From positions 434,001-498,000 of the forward strand of contig NZ_FMHW01000002.1 of NCBI RefSeq assembly GCF_900090325.1: a stretch of DNA of 64,000 bases, written 5' to 3'. A program made the translations under genes and the position numbers. The notes under the pieces are model-generated. The model was not told where the DNA came from and ran no database searches. It saw only the letters and a list, made by a program, of their open reading frames with translations. This DNA comes from Micromonospora pallida. Its GTDB lineage: Bacteria; Actinomycetota; Actinomycetes; Mycobacteriales; Micromonosporaceae. Shown piece by piece: positions 37,933 through 48,522 of the stretch (position 1 is the first letter of the stretch; each line of letters starts with the position of its first letter).

Positions 37933-40900
37933 TCAGCGCTGAGAGTCCAGGGTGGACCCGACGTGCCGGATCACCACCAGGGCCTGGTCGTCGTCGGAGC
38001 CGCCCAGTTCGGTCAGGAGCGCGTCGGCGATCCGCTCCACGGACCGCCGCCGGTGCGCCGAGACCACCCGGCGCAGCGCGGTCACCCCCGCGTCGTACAC
38101 CTGGTCGCGCCGTTCCACCAGCCCATCGGTGTACGCCACGAGCAGGTCACCCGGCTCGAACGGGTACGCGGTGAGGGTCATCGTCTCCCGCACCATGCCC
38201 AGCGGCAGCGAGGGCTCGGTGTCCACCGCCACCGGTCGTCGCCGACGCCGGGCCACCACCGGGTGCGGGTGCCCGGCCCGCGCCACCAGGACCTCACCCG
38301 CCGCCGGGTCGACCACCATCGCCAGGCAGGTGCCGAGGAACCCCGCCCCGACCAGGTCGGTCAGCCGGGGGAACACCTCACCCAGCGGCACCCCGGTACG
38401 GATCAGCGTGTTCACCATCGTCCGGAGCTGCGCCATGTCGGCGGCGGCCTCGACCCGGTGACCGACCACGTCGCCCACCACCACGGCCAGCCGGTCGCCG
38501 TCGAGCCGGATCAGGTCGTACCAGTCGCCGCCGAGGTTCAGCCCGCTCACCGCCGGCTGGTAGCGGGTGGCGATGTCCAGGCTGGCCGGGGCCGGCCGGG
38601 ACGAGGTACGCAGCCGACCGGCGAGCCGGGTGACCAGGTTGTGCTCGGCGGCGGCGAGCCGGACCCGTTCCAGGGTCTGCTCGCACAGGTCGGCGATGGT
38701 GTCCAGCAGCGCCAGGTCGCCCTCCCGGAACGGCCGCGCCCGGGACCAACCGAAGGCCAGCACCGCGATCGGCCGGCGCTGCGCGTCCAGCAGCGGCAGG
38801 GCCACCGTGGTGACCAGCCCGTCGGCCCCGGCCGAGTCGACCAGGCCGGGGAAGCGCGCGGCGAACGCCGCCCGGTCCGGCAGGACGATCCGCGCACCGG
38901 TCCGCAACGCCACCGGGATCGGCCCGGGGTCGTCCACGGTCAGGTCGTTCCGGCCGTGCGCCGGGACCGGCTGCGGCCCCGCGCGGTGCAGCCGGATCCG
39001 AGGCCCGTCCTCCCGTACGGCCAGCGTGGGACGGCTCGCCCCGAGGGTCGCCGGCACGGCGGTCAGGATCACCTCGATCGCCTCGGCCGTGGTACGGGTG
39101 ATGCTGAGCCGGGCGGCGAACTCCGCCATCGCCCGCGCCGAGCGGGTCAGCTCGGCCCGCTGCAACGCCTGGCTGCACAGCCCCGCCACGGTGTCGAGGA
39201 GGTTGCGCAACGCCTCGTCGTCGGTGACCGGCCGGCCCCAGTGCGCCTCGACCGCGCCCAGCGGCCCGCCCTCGCCGTAGCGCAGCGGCACGCACAGCCC
39301 CAGCGTCGTCCCGGTGCCCCCGTCGACGGTGATCACCGTGTTGTCCCGTACCGCCCGGGCCAGCGGGATGTCGGCGTCCACGTCGAGCCGGTCGTGGCGG
39401 GACGACTCGGTGACCTCCAGCACCGGCCCGCCCGGCGCGGCCGTGGCGAGGCGTACCCGGGCCCCGTCGAGGGCGTCCGGCGCGATCGCGGTCACCGCGG
39501 CGGCCACCTCCGCCCGACCCGGCGCGGTGCTCAACGCCCCGGCCAGCCGGGCCAGCGCCTCCGCCTGCCGCAGGGTGCGCTGCCGGTCGCCGATGTCCCG
39601 GGCGACGGCGGCGAGGAAGGCGTGCGACTCCGCTCCGGTGCCGGTGGTGACGGTGAAGGTCTGGTGGTCGACGTCGCGCCGCTCACCGGTGTCGAGGCGG
39701 ACCAGCCGGCTCTCCGTGCGGTGGTGCCCCTCGCGCCGCGCGGTCGGGATCAGCTCCCGCCGCCAGGCCGGGCGCACCTCCGGCGCGGCGAAGTCGAGCA
39801 GCCGCAGCCGGTCCAGCGGCGCGTCGCCGGCCAGTCCGACGAACTCCCGCCCGGCCGGGTTGACGTAGACCATCCGCCCGTTCGGCGCGGCCACCGCGAT
39901 GAAGTCGCCGGACCGTTCCACCAGCGCCTGGAACAGCCGCAGCTCGGCCTGGGCGGCCCGCTCCGCGCTGAGGTCGGTGGCGTACGCGAGCCAGCGCAGC
40001 GGTTCCCGCTCCAGCGCGACCATGCCGATCTGCACCGGCACCCGGTGCCCGTCGCGGTGCAGGTACTCCTTGACGTACGCCCGCGCCCGTCCGGTCGTGG
40101 CCAGCTCGGCCTGGGCCCGGAGGTCCACCTCGTCCCAGCCGGGGGGAGTCAGCTCCGGCCAGCTCAGCCGTCCCTCGGTCACGTCGGCCGGGGTGTAGCC
40201 GAGCATGGTCACGAACGCCTCGTTGGCCTCGGTGATCCGCTCGTCGTTGCCCCCGAAGACAGCCAGCACGTCGGTGGCGGCCAGCCGTTCGTGCCGGGCC
40301 CGCTGCTCACCGAGGGCCTGGGCCAGCCGGGTCCGCTCGGTCACGTCGACGAGCGTGAACCCCACCCCGACCAGCTCGTGCGGGTGCGCGATGCGGATCG
40401 GGAAGTAGCTGGCCACCAGGTGCCGGACACCGCCGGCCGGGCCGCCGTCGGGCGTGCTGAGCTCCACCCCGCTGATCGGGCCGCGCGCCAGCGACCGGCG
40501 CAGCAACTGCTCGACCTGTTTCCCGTACGTGGGCAGCACCTCGCCTGGCCGGCGGCCCAGGTGCGCCGCCACCGGGCGGCCGTTCATCGCGGCCAGCGCC
40601 GGGTTGACGTACCGGTAGCGCAGCTGGGGGTCGACCCAGCCGAAGCCGACGGGGGAGGTGTCCAGCAGCGCCTCGCTGATCGCCGCCGTCCGGCGGGCCC
40701 GTTCCTCCGCGCGGACCCGGTCGTCGGTGTCGTAGATCGTGCCGATCCACTCGCTGACCGTGCCGGTGGCGTCGCGCAGGCTGGCCGCCCGGACCACCAC
40801 GTGCCGGTGGGTGCCGCTGCCGGCGTGCCAGAGCCGGCCCTCGAACTCGAACAGCGGCGCGCCGGCGGCCAGCCCCTTGCGCCACTCCGCCTTCAGGTGC

Positions 40901-42225
40901 GGCGCGTCCTCCGGGTGCACCACGGTCGTCCAGCCGAAGCCGGCGTACCCCGGCCAGCGTTGCCCGGTGTACGCCTCCCAGGACGGCTGCGGCACGCCGA
41001 TCGCCCCGGTCGCGTCGGCCGACCAGACCACCGCCGAGGACGCCTCCACCAGGCTGCGGAACCGCCGGTCGGCGCGCTGCTGGTCGGCGCGGGCCGCCGC
41101 CTCGGCCCGCCAGGCGTGTTCCCGGTCGGTCGCCTCGCGGACCGCCCCGCGCAGGTCGGCGGTGACCGCGTCCTGGCGGGCCACCGCCTCGACCCGGCGC
41201 AACGCCTGTCCGACGGCGGCGGCGAGCAGCCCGGCCAGCAGGTGCTCCTCGGGGCGCAGCGGCCGGGGCGCGGGCAGCCGGACCCAGAAGCTCCACGCCC
41301 CGGTGGAGGTCTGGATCCGGCCACCCAGCCCGGTGGCGTCCGCGTCCCCTGCCGGTGGCCGGTCCCCGGCGGCGAGCAGTCGGGCGACGACCCCCGGGTC
41401 CAGCGTCGCCGGCACGACCGGCCCGACCGAGGTGTACGCCGTCGTCGCCCCGTCGGCACCCCGGGCCATCAGGTACGCCCGGCCGGTGAAGGCGCGCTCC
41501 CAGGCCCGTACGGCGATCGCCGCGACCCCGTCGGCGTCACCGGCGGTGACCAGCTCGTCGGCGAGCGCGGCGACGGCCCGGTGCCGTTCGGTCAGCGCCG
41601 GGTCCTCGGTGTCCCGGACGGTGCCCGGCAGCCGGCTGCGTTGCCGGGCCGGGTCGCACGCCGTCGTCGCGCCGACCACCCGCTCAGTGACGGTGGTGAG
41701 CACCCGGTCGGTGCGTTCGGTGACGGTGGTGAGCACCCCGACGGGCACGCCGGTCTCGTCCACCACCGGGCTGCACGAGAAGACGAGGTGGCACTCCTGC
41801 CGGAAGCCGTCCCGCTCGATCAGCAGCGGCTCGTCCGGGCTGCCGGTCGCGCCCCGGCCGGCCAGCACCCCGTCGAGCAGCGGCCCGACCACGTGCCAGG
41901 TCTCCGGAGTCGCCTCGGGGCCCGGTCGGCCCAGCGCCTCCCGCCCCGACTGGCCGAGAAGGGGCCGGTATGCGTCGTTGTGCAGCATGATCTTCGCCGG
42001 ACCCCACCAGAGCACGGTCGGCAACGGCGCGTGCAGGCAGAGGGTCAGCGCCGTCCGTAGGCTCGGCGGCCAGCCGGCCACCGGGCCCAGCGGTGTCGCG
42101 GCCCAGTCGTGGGCGGCGATCCGGGCGCCGGTCTCGCCGCCGGACGCGAAGACGTCCCGCCACCGTGGCGCATCGACAGCTGTGCCGTCGACAGTTGTGG
42201 CGTCGGCGAGCAGCGAGTCGTCCAT
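37933..42225 (-). CDS. large PAS/GAF sensor with SpoIIE phosphatase domain
   Basis: 1430 residues from ATG 42225 (GGAGGTGG before it). Domains in order: PAS (about 60-150, LWWGPAKIMLHNDAYRPLLG), GAF-like (about 210-350), PAS (about 385-500), PAS (510-630), PAS (650-760, ITEANEAFVTMLGYTPADV), PAS (765-890), two GAF (about 910-1190) and PP2C/SpoIIE (1200-1425). The phosphatase has LNLGGDWYDLIRLDGDRLAV, VVGDVVGHRVEAA and LLVAYTDGLVERRD, all metal ligands present. Such proteins dephosphorylate anti-anti-sigma factors in the sigma-B-like stress pathway. No anti-sigma or STAS gene is adjacent. Confidence 0.92.
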   Translation of the reverse strand: MDDSLLADATTVDGTAVDAPRWRDVFASGGETGARIAAHDWAATPLGPVAGWPPSLRTALTLCLHAPLPTVLWWGPAKIMLHNDAYRPLLGQSGREALGRPGPEATPETWHVVGPLLDGVLAGRGATGSPDEPLLIERDGFRQECHLVFSCSPVVDETGVPVGVLTTVTERTDRVLTTVTERVVGATTACDPARQRSRLPGTVRDTEDPALTERHRAVAALADELVTAGDADGVAAIAVRAWERAFTGRAYLMARGADGATTAYTSVGPVVPATLDPGVVARLLAAGDRPPAGDADATGLGGRIQTSTGAWSFWVRLPAPRPLRPEEHLLAGLLAAAVGQALRRVEAVARQDAVTADLRGAVREATDREHAWRAEAAARADQQRADRRFRSLVEASSAVVWSADATGAIGVPQPSWEAYTGQRWPGYAGFGWTTVVHPEDAPHLKAEWRKGLAAGAPLFEFEGRLWHAGSGTHRHVVVRAASLRDATGTVSEWIGTIYDTDDRVRAEERARRTAAISEALLDTSPVGFGWVDPQLRYRYVNPALAAMNGRPVAAHLGRRPGEVLPTYGKQVEQLLRRSLARGPISGVELSTPDGGPAGGVRHLVASYFPIRIAHPHELVGVGFTLVDVTERTRLAQALGEQRARHERLAATDVLAVFGGNDERITEANEAFVTMLGYTPADVTEGRLSWPELTPPGWDEVDLRAQAELATTGRARAYVKEYLHRDGHRVPVQIGMVALEREPLRWLAYATDLSAERAAQAELRLFQALVERSGDFIAVAAPNGRMVYVNPAGREFVGLAGDAPLDRLRLLDFAAPEVRPAWRRELIPTARREGHHRTESRLVRLDTGERRDVDHQTFTVTTGTGAESHAFLAAVARDIGDRQRTLRQAEALARLAGALSTAPGRAEVAAAVTAIAPDALDGARVRLATAAPGGPVLEVTESSRHDRLDVDADIPLARAVRDNTVITVDGGTGTTLGLCVPLRYGEGGPLGAVEAHWGRPVTDDEALRNLLDTVAGLCSQALQRAELTRSARAMAEFAARLSITRTTAEAIEVILTAVPATLGASRPTLAVREDGPRIRLHRAGPQPVPAHGRNDLTVDDPGPIPVALRTGARIVLPDRAAFAARFPGLVDSAGADGLVTTVALPLLDAQRRPIAVLAFGWSRARPFREGDLALLDTIADLCEQTLERVRLAAAEHNLVTRLAGRLRTSSRPAPASLDIATRYQPAVSGLNLGGDWYDLIRLDGDRLAVVVGDVVGHRVEAAADMAQLRTMVNTLIRTGVPLGEVFPRLTDLVGAGFLGTCLAMVVDPAAGEVLVARAGHPHPVVARRRRRPVAVDTEPSLPLGMVRETMTLTAYPFEPGDLLVAYTDGLVERRDQVYDAGVTALRRVVSAHRRRSVERIADALLTELGGSDDDQALVVIRHVGSTLDSQR

Positions 42226-42462
42226 CCGCCACCTCCGCCCGACGTCCGTGGCCGATTCGGGTTCGCCACGGTACCACCGGGCGGGGGCGCGTCGAGGGCG
42301 ACCGGAGGACGCGACGCCGATCCGGCCGGAGCGTGGGAACGCTGGCCTGGTCAGACAGAGGGACGACCCGGAACGCCGGTCTGGCCGGACGGAGGGACGG
42401 CCACGGGGATGACGGCGAGGAGTACGATTCGCGGCGCGCGGTCGCCGATGCCCGCCACCTCC

Positions 42463-42530
42463 ACGTCCCGGTACGGCTACGTCCCGGTCCTGGTTACGTC
42501 CCCGATGGCGGTTACGTCCCGGTGCGGCGT
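42463..42530. repeat. four imperfect ACGTCCCGGT repeats upstream of pyk
   Basis: ACGTCCC recurs at 42463, 42479, 42496 and 42514, so units are 16-18 bp. They are the only notable pattern in the gap 42226-42635 between the divergent SpoIIE and pyk genes; no gene is supported there. A helical-phase regulator array or a slippage product. Confidence 0.5.
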
Positions 42531-42622
42531 CGCCCACCGGCCACCCGTGTCCCGGACGCCGTTGGAGAACTGTTCCGCATCCTGCAAGAGGGTCGGCCCG
42601 CAGCCCGACCCGGGGGAGAGAC

Positions 42623-42628
42623 TAGCCT
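42623..42628 (+). promoter_or_regulatory. pyk -10 box TAGCCT
   Basis: TAGCCT ends 7 nt before GTG 42636 and 1 nt before ATG 42630. The spacing decides for a leaderless start at GTG 42636. Confidence 0.55.
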
Positions 42629-42635
42629 GATGGGC

Positions 42636-44074
<1,439 letters not shown>

Positions 44075-44078
<4 letters not shown>

Positions 44079-44953
44079 CCGACGTCCTGACCGGCCAGGC
44101 CGCCGTCGACCAACTGCTGGAGGTCCTCGACCTCGCGCCGACCGGCGCGACGACCTTCCGGGGGATCAGCCCCCCGGTCGGTCCCCAGCGGGTGTACGGC
44201 GGCCAGGTCGCCGGTCAGGCCCTGGTGGCCGCCGGCCGCACGGTCGACCCCGAACGGTTCGTGCACTCGCTGCACGGCTACTTCGTCCGGCCCGGCGACC
44301 CGAGCGAGCCGATCGACTACGCGGTGGAGAACATCCGCGACGGCCGGTCCTTCTCGGTCCGCCGGTCGGTGGCCTACCAGCACGGGAAGCCGATCTTCTT
44401 CATGTCGGCCTCGTTTCAGCACCGCGAGGAGGGGCTGGACCACCAGGCCCCCAACCCGCCGGACGTGCCCGGTCCGGAGGGCGTCCCCACCATGACCGAC
44501 CGGCTCGCCCGCTACCCGGAGCGGCTCGGCATCTGGGCGATGATCCCCCGCCCGATCGACGTGCGCTACGTCGGCGAGCCCGGCTGGGTACGCCCCGGCG
44601 ACCGGCCCGCCGACCCGCACCAGCGGGTCTGGATGCGGATCGACGGCAAGCTGCCCGACGATCCGCTGCTGCACGCGTGCGCCCTGACGTACGCCTCGGA
44701 CCTGACCCTGCTCGACTCGGTGCTGTCGGTGCACGGCGAGGTCTGGGGACCCGGCGGCGTGGTCGGGGCCAGCCTCGACCACGCGCTCTGGTTCCACCGC
44801 CCGTTCCGCGCCGACGAGTGGTTCCTCTACGACTGCTGGAGTCCATCGGCCTCCGGCGGCCGGGGACTGGCCACCGGCCGGATGTTCACCACCGACGGTG
44901 GGCACATCGCCAGCGCCGTGCAGGAGGGGTTGCTGCGCCGCGTCGAGGGCTGA
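44075..44953 (+). CDS. tesB: acyl-CoA thioesterase II
   Basis: 292 residues from GTG 44075, in a GTGA overlap with pyk. Double hot-dog protein: RVYGGQVAGQALVAAGRTVD, VHSLHGYFVRPGDPSEPIDY, GRSFSVRRSVAYQHGKPIFF, then ACALTYASDLTLLDSVL (catalytic Asp) and ASLDHALWFHRPFRADEWFL. Releases free acids from medium- or long-chain acyl-CoA. Translational coupling with pyk is common in actinobacteria. Confidence 0.93.
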
Positions 44954-44991
44954 CCCGCAGGGGTGATCAGCAGGCCAAACCAGCCGACCGC

Positions 44992-44997
44992 TAACCT
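44992..44997 (+). promoter_or_regulatory. -10 box TAACCT of Rrf2 regulator
   Basis: TAACCT ends 7 nt before ATG 45005; leaderless geometry and no Shine-Dalgarno. Confidence 0.5.
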
Positions 44998-45004
44998 GTC
45001 CGGC

Positions 45005-45472
45005 ATGCGCCTCTCCGCTCGGGTCGACTACGCGTTACGGGCAACCGCCGAACTCGCGGCGGTCGCCGGGGACGGGCCCAGCCGGACCCGGCCGGTCACC
45101 GCCGAGCAGATTGCCCGGGCACAGGACATCCCGCCGAAGTTCCTGGAGAGCATCCTGCTCCAACTGCGCCGCGGTGGTGTCGTGCACGCCCAGCGTGGCC
45201 CGGAGGGTGGCTACTGGCTGGCCAGACCGGCCGCCGAGATCTCCCTCGCCGAGGTGATCCGGGTGATCGACGGTCCGCTGGCACACGTCCGGGGGCAGCG
45301 CCCCGAGCAACTCGGCTACCACGGAGCGGCCCGGGCGTTGCAGGAGGTGTGGATCGCCCTGCGGGCCAGCGAACGGGAGATCCTCGAGATGGTCACCGTC
45401 GCCGACGTGGCCGCCGGGACGCTGCCCGAGCGGATCAACCAGCTCGCCGCGGATCCCCGCGCCTGGACCTGA
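45005..45472 (+). CDS. Rrf2 family transcriptional regulator without Fe-S cysteines
   Basis: 155 residues from ATG 45005, leaderless. Winged helix: RLSARVDYALRATAELAAVA, VTAEQIARAQDIPPKFLESI, GGVVHAQRGPEGGYWLARPA, then SLAEVIRVIDGPLAHVRGQR. The protein has no cysteine at all, so it cannot hold the Fe-S cluster of IscR, NsrR or RirA and is closer to CymR-type members. CymR-like proteins govern sulfur metabolism, which fits the TauE exporter encoded next (inference). Confidence 0.88.
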   Translation: MRLSARVDYALRATAELAAVAGDGPSRTRPVTAEQIARAQDIPPKFLESILLQLRRGGVVHAQRGPEGGYWLARPAAEISLAEVIRVIDGPLAHVRGQRPEQLGYHGAARALQEVWIALRASEREILEMVTVADVAAGTLPERINQLAADPRAWT

Positions 45473-45473
45473 C

Positions 45474-45587
45474 CCGCACCCTCACGTGGGACGATCCGTC
45501 CCACTCGTGATCCGTACCCTCCCAGGGGCCATCCGTCCCACTCCTGATCCGTACCGTCCCACGGGACGACTCGTCCCACTCCTCGAT
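45474..45587. repeat. three imperfect 37/38-bp repeats between Rrf2 and TauE genes
   Basis: Units start at 45474, 45512 and 45549, each beginning CCGNACC and containing CGTCCCACTC. Internal symmetry such as GTGGGACGATCCGTCCCAC gives each a small palindrome. They fill the space between regulator and exporter. Confidence 0.6.
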
Positions 45588-45593
45588 CAGCGC

Positions 45594-45622
45594 TTGACCT
45601 GACCCCCGGCGTGCCGCATTCT
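45594..45622 (+). promoter_or_regulatory. candidate promoter of TauE exporter
   Basis: TTGACC (45594-45599), 17-nt spacer, CATTCT (45617-45622). The following AAGTCGATAGGGGATACC stretch is a possible operator site for the Rrf2 regulator. Weak -10. Confidence 0.35.
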
Positions 45623-45664
45623 CGACCAAGTCGATAGGGGATACCGAAAAGCTGGGAGGGTGCG

Positions 45665-46657
45665 GTGCGCAAGCTGCTGGTACTGGCACTGGTCGGCCTC
45701 GCCGCCCAGTTGGTGGACGGCTCGCTCGGCATGGCCTACGGGCTGACCTCGTCCACCCTGCTGCTCCTGGTCGGAGTCGCCCCCGCCGCCGCGTCCGCCT
45801 CGGTGCACCTCGCCGAGATCGGCACCACCCTCGCCGCCGGGGCCGCGCACTGGCGGTTCGGCAACGTCGACTGGCGGGTGGTACGCCGGATCGCCCTGCC
45901 CGGCGCGATCGGGGCCTTCGCCGGCGCGACCCTGCTCAGCTCCATCTCCACCGAGGCCGCCGCACCCTGGATGGCCGGCATCCTCTTCGTGCTCGGCGGG
46001 TACCTGCTGGTGCGCTTCTCCCGGCCGCTGCGCACCGACCGGCGCGGTGGCCGGCTGCGCAGCCGGTTCCTCGGGCCGCTCGGCCTGGTCGCCGGCTTCG
46101 TCGACGCCACCGGCGGCGGGGGATGGGGCCCGGTCGCCACCCCGGCGCTGCTGGTCTCCGGCCGAATGGAACCCCGCAAGGTGATCGGCTCGGTGGACAC
46201 CTCCGAGTTCGTCGTCGCCAGCGCCGCCAGCATCGGCTTCCTGATCGGGCTCGGCTCGGAGGGCTTCGTGCTGCCCATCGTGCTGGCGTTGCTGGCCGGC
46301 GGGCTGATCGCCGCCCCGGTGGCCGCCTGGCTGGTCCGGATCGTCCCGGCCCAACTGCTCGGCGCGGCCGTCGGCGGCGTGATCGTGTTGACCAACGCTC
46401 GCAGCCTGATCCGCGCCGCCGGCCTCGACGGGCCGGCCCCGGCCACCGTCTACGTGCTCCTCGGCCTCGGCTGGCTGACCGCCATCGTCCTGGCGGTCCG
46501 CGTGCTGCGCCGTACCCGCCGGGCCGGGACCGCCGCGGCGCAGCCCACCGACGAGGACGCCACTGCGCCGCAGCCCGCCGGCGTGGCCACCTCGGCGCGG
46601 CAGCCCGCCGACGTGGACGCCGCCGCGCCGCAGCCGCTGGCCGGCGTCGAGCGCTGA
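45665..46657 (+). CDS. TauE/SafE family sulfite/organosulfonate exporter
   Basis: 330 residues from GTG 45665 with GGGAGGG upstream. Eight or so membrane helices; family motif in VGLAAQLVDGSLGMAYGLTS and its repeat GLVAGFVDATGGGGWGPVAT. KVIGSVDTSEFVVASAASIG is the second half-signature. The last 40 residues are an Ala/Gln/Pro low-complexity tail with three AxQP units. It likely exports sulfite or a sulfonate, and may be controlled by the adjacent Rrf2 protein. Its stop codon lies within a 22-bp tandem repeat. Confidence 0.88.
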   Translation: MRKLLVLALVGLAAQLVDGSLGMAYGLTSSTLLLLVGVAPAAASASVHLAEIGTTLAAGAAHWRFGNVDWRVVRRIALPGAIGAFAGATLLSSISTEAAAPWMAGILFVLGGYLLVRFSRPLRTDRRGGRLRSRFLGPLGLVAGFVDATGGGGWGPVATPALLVSGRMEPRKVIGSVDTSEFVVASAASIGFLIGLGSEGFVLPIVLALLAGGLIAAPVAAWLVRIVPAQLLGAAVGGVIVLTNARSLIRAAGLDGPAPATVYVLLGLGWLTAIVLAVRVLRRTRRAGTAAAQPTDEDATAPQPAGVATSARQPADVDAAAPQPLAGVER

Positions 46658-46708
46658 CCCGGCGGGCGTCGAGCGCTGACCCGGCGGGCGTCGAGCGCTG
46701 ACCCGGCG
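46643..46708. repeat. 22-bp tandem repeat, three copies, spanning the exporter stop
   Basis: Units start at 46643, 46665 and 46687 with GGCGTCGAGCGCTGACCCGG. The first encodes the final GVER and stop of the exporter, so copies 2 and 3 each carry a further identical stop. Confidence 0.85.
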
Positions 46709-46749
46709 GGCGCGCCGCGCGCTGACCTGGCCCGGGTGGCCGGGGGTGG

Positions 46750-48198
46750 TCAGCGGGTCGGGGTCTCCTCGGCGAGCAGGCTGTCCGCCGTCGTCCGGAG
46801 CAACTCCCAGGCCCCGTCGATGTGCTCCGCGCGGGTCTGCGGTGAGCCCACCGCCAGGCGCAGCGTGTACCGGCCACCGACCCGGGTGTGCGTCAGGTAC
46901 ACCCGGCCGGTCGCGTTCACCCGCGCCAGCAGGGCGGCGCTCGGCTCGTCGCCGGCCCGCAGCCGGAAGCAGACCAGCGAGAACGGGTGCGGGGCGGCCA
47001 TCTCGAACCGGTCGTCGGCGCGGATCCGGTTGGCGAGCTGGGCGGCCAGCGCCACCCCGGAACGGATGTGCGCCCGTAGCCCCTCGACGCCGTACCAGCG
47101 GAGCACGAACCAGAGCTTCAGCGCGCGGAACCGCCGGCCCAGCGGCACCTGCCAGTCCCGGTAGTCGATCACCGCGCCGGACTCGGTGGCGGCGTTGCGC
47201 AGGTACTCCGGCAGCACGGTCAGCGCCTCGACCAGCTCGGCCGCGTCGGCCACCCAGAAGGCGTCGCAGTCGAAGCCGGTGAGCAGCCACTTGTGCGGGT
47301 CGAAACAGTACGAGTCGGCGTACTCCACGCCGGCGTGCGACCAGCGCAGCTCCGGGCAGACCGCCGCCGCCCCCGCGTACGCCGCGTCGACGTGCAGCCA
47401 GACGCCGTACTCGGCGCAGATCGCGCCGATCTCCGGCAGCGGGTCCACGGCGGCGGTGGAGGTGGTCCCGATCGTCGCCACCACGATCGTGGGCACCTCG
47501 CCGGCCGCCAGGTCGGCCTCGATCGCGGCGCGCAGCGCCGCCGGACGCAGAGCGAGGGTCTCCGGATCCACCTCGATCGGGCGTACCCCGTCGTCGCCCA
47601 GGCCGGCGATCCGGGCAGCCTTCTCGATGGAGGAGTGCCCCTGGGTCGAGGTGTAGGCGCGGTAGCGGCGGTCGACGCCGACGTCGCGCCACCGGCCCCC
47701 GCTGGCCCGGTGCAGCGCCGCCAGGGTGGCCACCAGGGTCGCCGACGAGGCCGAGTCCTGGATCACCCCGCCGCCCCGGCCGGACGAGTGGAACCGCTCC
47801 GGCAGGCCGAGCAACCCGGCCAGCCAGTCGAGCATCCTCGTCTCCAGCTCGGTGCACGCCGGGCCGGTGGCCCAGAGCATGCCCTGTACGCCGAGCCCGG
47901 CGCTGACCAGGTCGCCGAGGACGCTCGGGCCGCTGGTGTTGGCGGGGAAGTAGCCGAAGAACCCGGGGTGCTGCCAGTGGGTGAGCCCGGGAGCGATCAC
48001 GGTGTCGAGGTCGGCGAGCACCGCCTCGACCGGCTCGCCGTCGGTCGGTGGCCCGGCCGGCAGCGCGGCGGCGACCGTCCCGGGCGGGTCCTGCGAGGTC
48101 ACCGGGCGGGCGTCGAGCGTCGACCAGTAGTCGGCGATCCAGTCCACCACCGCGTGGCCGGCGCGGCGGAACTCCTCGGGGTCCATGTGAGGGGGCAT
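46750..48198 (-). CDS. PLP-dependent group II decarboxylase (aromatic amino acid type)
   Basis: 482 residues from ATG 48198 (MPPHMDPEEF); ATG 48186 is an equal alternative. Family motifs: HPGFFGYFPANTSGPSVLGD, VIQDSASSATLVATLAALHR, VWLHVDAAYAGAAAVCPELR with the PLP Asp, and SYCFDPHKWLLTGFDCDAFW with the Schiff-base Lys (K303). It resembles aromatic L-amino-acid decarboxylases (Trp, Phe, Tyr or Dopa to amines). The location gives no pathway partner. A palindrome lies at the start codon. Confidence 0.92.
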   Translation of the reverse strand: MPPHMDPEEFRRAGHAVVDWIADYWSTLDARPVTSQDPPGTVAAALPAGPPTDGEPVEAVLADLDTVIAPGLTHWQHPGFFGYFPANTSGPSVLGDLVSAGLGVQGMLWATGPACTELETRMLDWLAGLLGLPERFHSSGRGGGVIQDSASSATLVATLAALHRASGGRWRDVGVDRRYRAYTSTQGHSSIEKAARIAGLGDDGVRPIEVDPETLALRPAALRAAIEADLAAGEVPTIVVATIGTTSTAAVDPLPEIGAICAEYGVWLHVDAAYAGAAAVCPELRWSHAGVEYADSYCFDPHKWLLTGFDCDAFWVADAAELVEALTVLPEYLRNAATESGAVIDYRDWQVPLGRRFRALKLWFVLRWYGVEGLRAHIRSGVALAAQLANRIRADDRFEMAAPHPFSLVCFRLRAGDEPSAALLARVNATGRVYLTHTRVGGRYTLRLAVGSPQTRAEHIDGAWELLRTTADSLLAEETPTR

Positions 48199-48199
48199 C

Positions 48200-48216
48200 T
48201 GTTGAGTCGATCAACA
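48200..48216 (-). promoter_or_regulatory. palindrome TGTTGA-N5-TCAACA at decarboxylase start
   Basis: Six-bp inverted arms around a 5-bp centre, beginning one base upstream of ATG 48198. A likely operator for a small dimeric regulator, or a start-site hairpin. No Shine-Dalgarno is visible. Confidence 0.45.
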
Positions 48217-48426
48217 ATCCGCATCGAAGGCAAGTGGTGGGCGACCTGCCCCGACGGCAGGCACCGGGCCGCAGCCGCGGAATCCGCACAGCTCCGGCCC
48301 GGTGCACCACACCGCAGCATCCCCGACCCGTCCCGACCGGGGATGCCCTACCACCACCGGAACCAACGTTAGGCGGCGTTCGATGACGGTGGGTGACGCC
48401 GGTATGAAGATCGTGTTTCCGGCACG

Positions 48427-48522
48427 GTTACCCCGCGCGCCGCAGCCCGCCGGATCCGATCACCTCGCGCGCCGTGGCCCCGCGGACCCGATCACCCCGC
48501 GCGGCGCAGCCCGCCGGCGACC
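48427..48522. repeat. three imperfect 32-bp repeats spanning the LLM gene stop
   Basis: Units starting near 48427, 48458 and 48490 share ATCACCNCGCGCGCCG and CCGCCGG-like parts. The third covers the stop codon and last ten codons of the minus-strand flavin enzyme gene. The rest of 48199-48426 shows no gene. Confidence 0.55.

Noticed and set aside
37963-42060. 1365-codon plus-strand open frame antisense to the SpoIIE phosphatase
   Set aside because: His/Arg/Gly/Pro-rich shadow translation with no domain; the minus strand has clear PAS, GAF and SpoIIE motifs.
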